From the NCBI RefSeq assembly GCF_000972845.2, contig NC_040032.1:18532636-18596635 (forward strand): 64,000 bases of DNA. The letters are read 5' to 3'. Each line of letters starts with the position of its first letter. Position 1 is the stretch's first letter. The notes under the pieces are model-generated. The model saw nothing but the letters and a program-made list of their open reading frames with translations. It was not told the origin of the DNA and searched no databases. Positions 59,880 through 64,000 of this stretch are shown here, piece by piece. The DNA comes from Larimichthys crocea (taxonomy: Eukaryota; Chordata; Actinopteri; Sciaenidae). The position numbers and the translations under genes were made by a program.

Positions 59880-60478
59880 ATGTATGATTGTGTGGTCCCA
59901 GTGGGTGTGGGGAAAACATATTTGTAATAAATGTTATTGAAAATTGTGAACATGTAATAAATGTGTGGTACCTGAAAATAGTTTTATACCCTTTCAACCC
60001 ATGTATGCTGAACTGCAAAAAATGAATAAAAAGATTAAGTTTGTTGAAGGACTGCCTGATTCTTTTGATGACACCGAGCTGTTTCCTCCTGATCAGAACC
60101 ATTGTTATTCTGGATGATGTTATTTTCAAGCCTCCGACGTCAAAATTTTTACTTAGTACAGACATCATAGAATATGATGTGTGTATGTCGACGCAAAATG
60201 TATTCATAGAGGTAACACAGCCGTACCATGAGTTTGAACGTCATTATTTGGTGTTGTTTAAAAACCCTCGGGACAAAATTACAGATGAATATATTGGTGC
60301 ATCAATTTCCCTCACAAAACGCTTCTTTTTAGAGAGTTTTGAAGACGCCACCAAAGATCCCCGCGGGTATTTATTGTCGATCTCAGACCTTCCTGTCCAG
60401 AACCGTACCCTTCGGCTGAGCGGGGTACTACTGCCTCCGCAGTGGGTTTCCGGTCTATATGTTCCCAGAACAAAGTAA
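59880..60478 (+). pseudogene. Packaging ATPase (FtsK/HerA type), broken
   Basis: A Walker A-like PVGVGKTY is readable at about 59896-59919. MYAELQKMNKKIKFVEGLPD follows at 60003 in another frame. The Walker B region IVILDDVIF (about 60101) and the long C-terminal part (HYLVLFKNPRDKITDEYIGA, RFFLESFEDATKDPRGYLL, GLYVPRTK) lie in the frame ending at 60478. This is the genome-packaging ATPase shared by polintons, adintoviruses and related viruses; it would pump DNA into the capsid. Frame breaks lie near 59920 and 60095. It follows the polymerase on the same strand. Confidence 0.8.
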
Positions 60479-60499
60479 GTATCATCCGCAGCAGCAGCA

Positions 60500-61560
60500 C
60501 GCACCATATGTCGAAGCGTATAAGAGAAATGCAACCTATTAAAGCTCTCATACCACGCACACACCTCGTAAACGTAAAGACATTCTTTGCCCACTCTTTC
60601 CCCGGACTTTCTCCAAGCTCTGTGCGAGATTGCTTGAAATCTTTAAAAGCAACATCCACTGTCTTTCCTCCAATGAAAAAACTGAAAAGCCGGCGAAAAT
60701 TATCAGACTGATGGCGCGATAAAAAGACGAGTTTCAATCAGAAACGCAGAACATTGATTAAAACAGTCGGGAGGTTTTATTTTACCTCTGCTTCGGCTGC
60801 CGGTACCCCACCTGCGATCTTCTAGTGAGGGATGTTTTAATAGAAGGTAAAAATAATAAATAAAAAAGACATGGCTCTGAGAACGTTGCAAAATGTTTCT
60901 CGTCGTACCTCATCAGTTATATATTCAACGCCCTGACTCAACCTGAATCCTCCATCAGACAAATGGCGAAGACGATTTATGACGCAAAAATGAGAGCGTA
61001 TTAAATGAGCCGGGAATGGAGCTTTTATGAAAAAGTTAAAATACAACACCTTGCTTCAGAAATAATCTCTCACGTGATGACAACAGGTCAAAAGGAGGAC
61101 CGTCGGGTGACTTTAACTCGCAACGTCGACCCACGCCCCCGAAGAGTCACACGGATCTTACATCTAGCCCTCTTGCTGACACGGACGGTCCGATCGGATG
61201 ACACACTGAGTGAGGTATAATTAAAAGCCTTCCCCGCGTGACCGCCAGAATGCAGCGTACATCATGAAGAAAGACCAAGAGCAACGCTGGATGGAATTCA
61301 AAAGGTGAATTTTATTTATAAAGACACAACTGTAAACGGGTCTCATATGATTGATTTATTTAAAAACATCTCCCTCCCTCTATAAAAACCGCCCAAAGAG
61401 GCTGGATGAGTTTCTTAAATACTCCTGTTAGACCTCAACATCCCTTATCCTCTGAATAACCCTCGAGCTATGATCAATATCGTTGCCTTAAAACGCGGTG
61501 AAGCCCGGGCAGTTTAATCAAAAGGGACAATAAACCCTTTCTCCCACGCTGGAGCAGAAA
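60500..61560 (+). pseudogene. Coding-like fragments after the ATPase
   Basis: Short plus-strand readings without clear family: MQPIKALIPRTHLVNVKTFF to 60711, ALTQPESSIRQMAKTIYDAK near 60945, and pieces around 61290-61500 (MIDLFKNIS, DLNIPYPL, MINIVALKRGE). The last set looks like a small conserved gene seen beside capsid genes in fish adintovirus-like elements, but I am unsure. All are interrupted. Confidence 0.35.
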
Positions 61561-61956
61561 CAGGGGGCAAGATAATGAAGAAGAAGAACCACCACACAAA
61601 AACAACAACAAACATAAATATGCTCCTCCAGAGGCAAACGAGTCTCACCAAACGGCCCACCAGTAAACCCTCCCCTCTCCCACATAGATTACTCCTGCAG
61701 AAATCCCAAAAGACGCGAACGTAGACACGTAAAAAGAATAAATCTCCCTGGATCCCCTTTTCTCCCTAAATGAATGTAAACGTACAAAAATTGTTTTTCT
61801 CAATAAGGCTTTATTGATCACTTTCAGTCTACAGAGAGTTATTTTTATGTATATATGTATGTAACTAAGTTACGAGAGGAATTATGTGATTCAGGCACCC
61901 GGCGCGTTGCACAAAAACAGCTGCCTACGTCCTTTTCCACGCTCACGTTCAAATGG

Positions 61957-62092
61957 TGGATATAAAAGCATGCGCCATGTGATGAAGAAAACTGATATTA
62001 AACAATGGCAGCGTTAGCGTTGTTAGAGACCTTGCAAATGGTGCAATCCACTGTGAGCGATTAAGGAACGCAAGGATTTACTTGTTGGTGGC
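61957..62092 (+). mobile_element. PIF/Harbinger 5' fragment
   Basis: GGTGGATATAAAAGCATGCG, then a start ATGGCAGCGTTAGCGTTGTT (ATG at 62005; MAALALLETL). It is the inverted counterpart of 48989-49108. Similarity stops near 62092 and the DDE part does not follow. Confidence 0.7.
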
Positions 62093-64000
62093 AGTCGGGT
62101 GTGCCTCTGCTCCACCCTCCTCCACTAATCGTATCACCGGTGCTTGATTGCGCATTGGCAGCACCTGGTTAAACTACTGCGCTCCTCCGGGGCGCATTCT
62201 CTCCTGCATTCACCTGGAAAGGCTCCGGGTCGGCGTGCTCCATGTTTGGTTGTGTTCGGTGTGATTTCGCCAGGTAAGCGTGTGTGCTTTAACTGCACAT
62301 CTTTATTGCACAGTATGTTCGACAACCGCCGTGATTTTGTTTTCAGTTTTGGCCGTACTGGTTGGGTTGCAGCGTGAGGAAGTGGTTGTCCGCGTTCTGC
62401 TGTTGTTGAGGACTGGTTTTTTTTAGTGCGTAAAGCTCTCCTCTATCGGTAAGCATGCTCTTGTTAATCATGGTTAACTATAGTAGCCCTTTGCTAAACA
62501 GCTGTTGCCTCTGCTCTGTCCTGCGTAGCTGCTGAATTTGCAGCGGTTCTGTCTCTCCTCCTGCGCTTGCTGGATCCACTGCACAGCCCTATTGATGACC
62601 ACCGCAGCCACCTACGCATAACATCCGCTGCCTCCAGCCTTGGTGCAGCGCCTCCGTTTCACGCGTCTTCCACACCGTAGTTTCTTTTCTTAAGTTCGAG
62701 TTCTGTGTGGCTCTCACACGCAGCACCAGACTCAAGCCCCACTGCAACTGACTTATTAGTGTTTTCTTTGTTTGTTTGTTTATTATTTCGTTATTTTTGT
62801 AGTTGTTTTGGGTAATCAGTTATTTGTAAGCTCTTTGGCTTTCTTTATTTTGAATTACAGATGGTTATTGTTGTTTAGTTCTAATTTAGTTCATTTGATT
62901 TTGTTTTATTATCTTATATAGTTAAAAATTTTTCTTTAAGTATTTCTATATAGGTTAAAACAATTAATGTGTATTTCTGTGTTTTGTGTGCATGTGGGTG
63001 TGAATGTTGTGTGTGAGTGTTTTTAGAATAGAGACATTTTAATAATTCGTATAGTTTCACCTTTTTCAGTGTCGCTGCCACCTAATTTGTGTGTTTTCTT
63101 CCTGGACACGAGTCTGGTGTAGTGCGTGGCGACTCCCTGGTGTGGGTCCCATTTCACCTCCCTTAAGTTGCTGTGGCACGTGGTGGGTTTGAGTTTTGGT
63201 AAAATCTTGGTTTTGTTTGTTTAAGTTTCTTTGTATGTCCGTCCCACTGACGCTGCCCTGCTCCTTTTGTTATTTTGCCCCCCTAACGAATGGTGGTATA
63301 GCAGACACGCAGTTGTGAAAGAATATGTCATTTACCTCTATTAAACCATTGTTAAATAAATAATTTATAATATTTTGGAAGTCCGTCTCTTGTCCTCTCA
63401 TCATAGGTGTAACGAGTCTGTGTGACCTCATAGTCCTTCCCCTTAAAGGTTGCGTGGAATTTTCCTGGGGTGGCAATTCCCAGGTGGCGTTGTTGGACAA
63501 TCCCCCCCTCTTTACCACGTCCTCGCCACAAATTGGTGCGTGGTCGGCAGGAGGGGACGTGTGTAGAGGACAAGAGGGCGTGAACTTCCTTTTTTTTCTT
63601 ATGTTATGTAGAATTAGTGTTGTGTACGGAGGTTTGGTGTGTTAGGGCAGCAGTGAAGACGAGCGAGCGGCATATTCCTGTTGGTGTTTCTTCCGCATGT
63701 TTTGTTTCTTGCAGATTGGTGCAGGTGTTCCATCTTTGAAAGCGGTGGGCGTGGCACTGCTCGCGTTTGCCAGGAGGGAGGAATGCGAAGCGAACTCATG
63801 AGCGGCTTGGTGGCACAGCTTAAAGCAGATAATGAGCTAGCTGGTCTCGAGTGAGGGCGATTGACTTTCGGGCCGGTGTCCAGCAGACGCGGGGACCGCT
63901 TCCTGCAACTTCCAATGGTCAATCAGGGGCTAAGCCACACCGGTATAGTACGCAGCCGCACACGTCACTGAACGGGTGTGGTGGTTCATGTTAGAATCCA
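62093..64000. other. No recognised gene
   Basis: GC-richer than the viral block up to 62.7 kb, then T-rich. A segment ending near 63530 (…TTAAATAAATAATTTATAAT… then CACAAATTGGTGCGTGG) could be the end of an LTR followed by a primer-binding site, but no internal retroelement genes follow in view. Minus-strand frames at 63573-63270 show no domain I know. Confidence 0.35.

Noticed and set aside
42833..60478. Teratorn-type herpesvirus/piggyBac hybrid
   Set aside because: The visible genes are integrase, adenain-like protease, jelly-roll capsid proteins and a family B polymerase with SLYP motif; no piggyBac transposase or herpesvirus capsid gene is seen.
63270..63573. Minus-strand frame with KGKDYEVTQTRYTYDERTR
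   Set aside because: It reads like a protein segment, but I recognise no family, and it overlaps LTR-like sequence.

Overview
This window is vertebrate nuclear DNA, almost certainly from a ray-finned (teleost) fish. The evidence is a spliced GPCR gene with GT/AG introns, teleost-type transposable elements (Tc1, pogo/Tigger, PIF/Harbinger, Ty3/gypsy chromovirus, Gmr1-like gypsy, LINEs), long CA/TG and CTAT microsatellites, and AT-rich intergenic sequence. There is no prokaryotic gene organisation. A run of 30 N at 49171-49200 shows it is an assembled scaffold.

1-10.6 kb: intergenic DNA with small decayed mobile elements: an IS630-type transposase N-terminus, a LINE endonuclease piece, a restriction-like-endonuclease LINE tail, a 0.47-kb retroposon and a 486-bp pogo/Tigger MITE. 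10.6-15.8 kb: a nearly intact chromodomain-bearing Ty3/gypsy element with one unbroken 1488-codon Gag-Pol. Its 3' LTR is only 32 bp long, yet it is followed at once by what looks like the target-site duplication. 17.0-18.2 kb: a long TTAGCATG-type minisatellite. 18.6-21.5 kb (minus): a broken gypsy pol with integrase placed before reverse transcriptase, the Gmr1-like order.

23.8-30 kb: the one clear host gene, a beta-2-like adrenergic receptor. It has three coding exons (26853-27000, 27137-27428, 29022-29961; 459 codons), a Tc1 fossil in its second intron, and a plausible TATA promoter with an untranslated first exon about 3 kb upstream. 30-36.3 kb: intergenic, with a 0.45-kb duplicated block that carries a large CTAT expansion in one copy only. 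36.65-40.93 kb: two nearly identical copies of an internally deleted DD35E IS630/Tc1-like transposon in inverted orientation, each with perfect TA target sites.

42.5-61.5 kb: the most unusual region. It holds a degraded endogenous polinton/adintovirus-like virus, all on the plus strand. 42.8-47.1 kb carries an unknown gene, a chromodomain integrase, a penton-like minor capsid protein, a pX/pVI-like basic protein, a hexon-like major capsid piece and an adenain-like protease. 57.1-60.5 kb carries protein-primed-type DNA polymerase B and a packaging ATPase. The 10 kb between is a nest of other mobile elements: Harbinger, a LINE, and a second Gmr1-like gypsy that is itself interrupted. All the viral genes are broken. 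Some breaks after the assembly gap could be consensus errors rather than real mutations. 61.9-64 kb holds a second Harbinger fragment and otherwise nothing I recognise.
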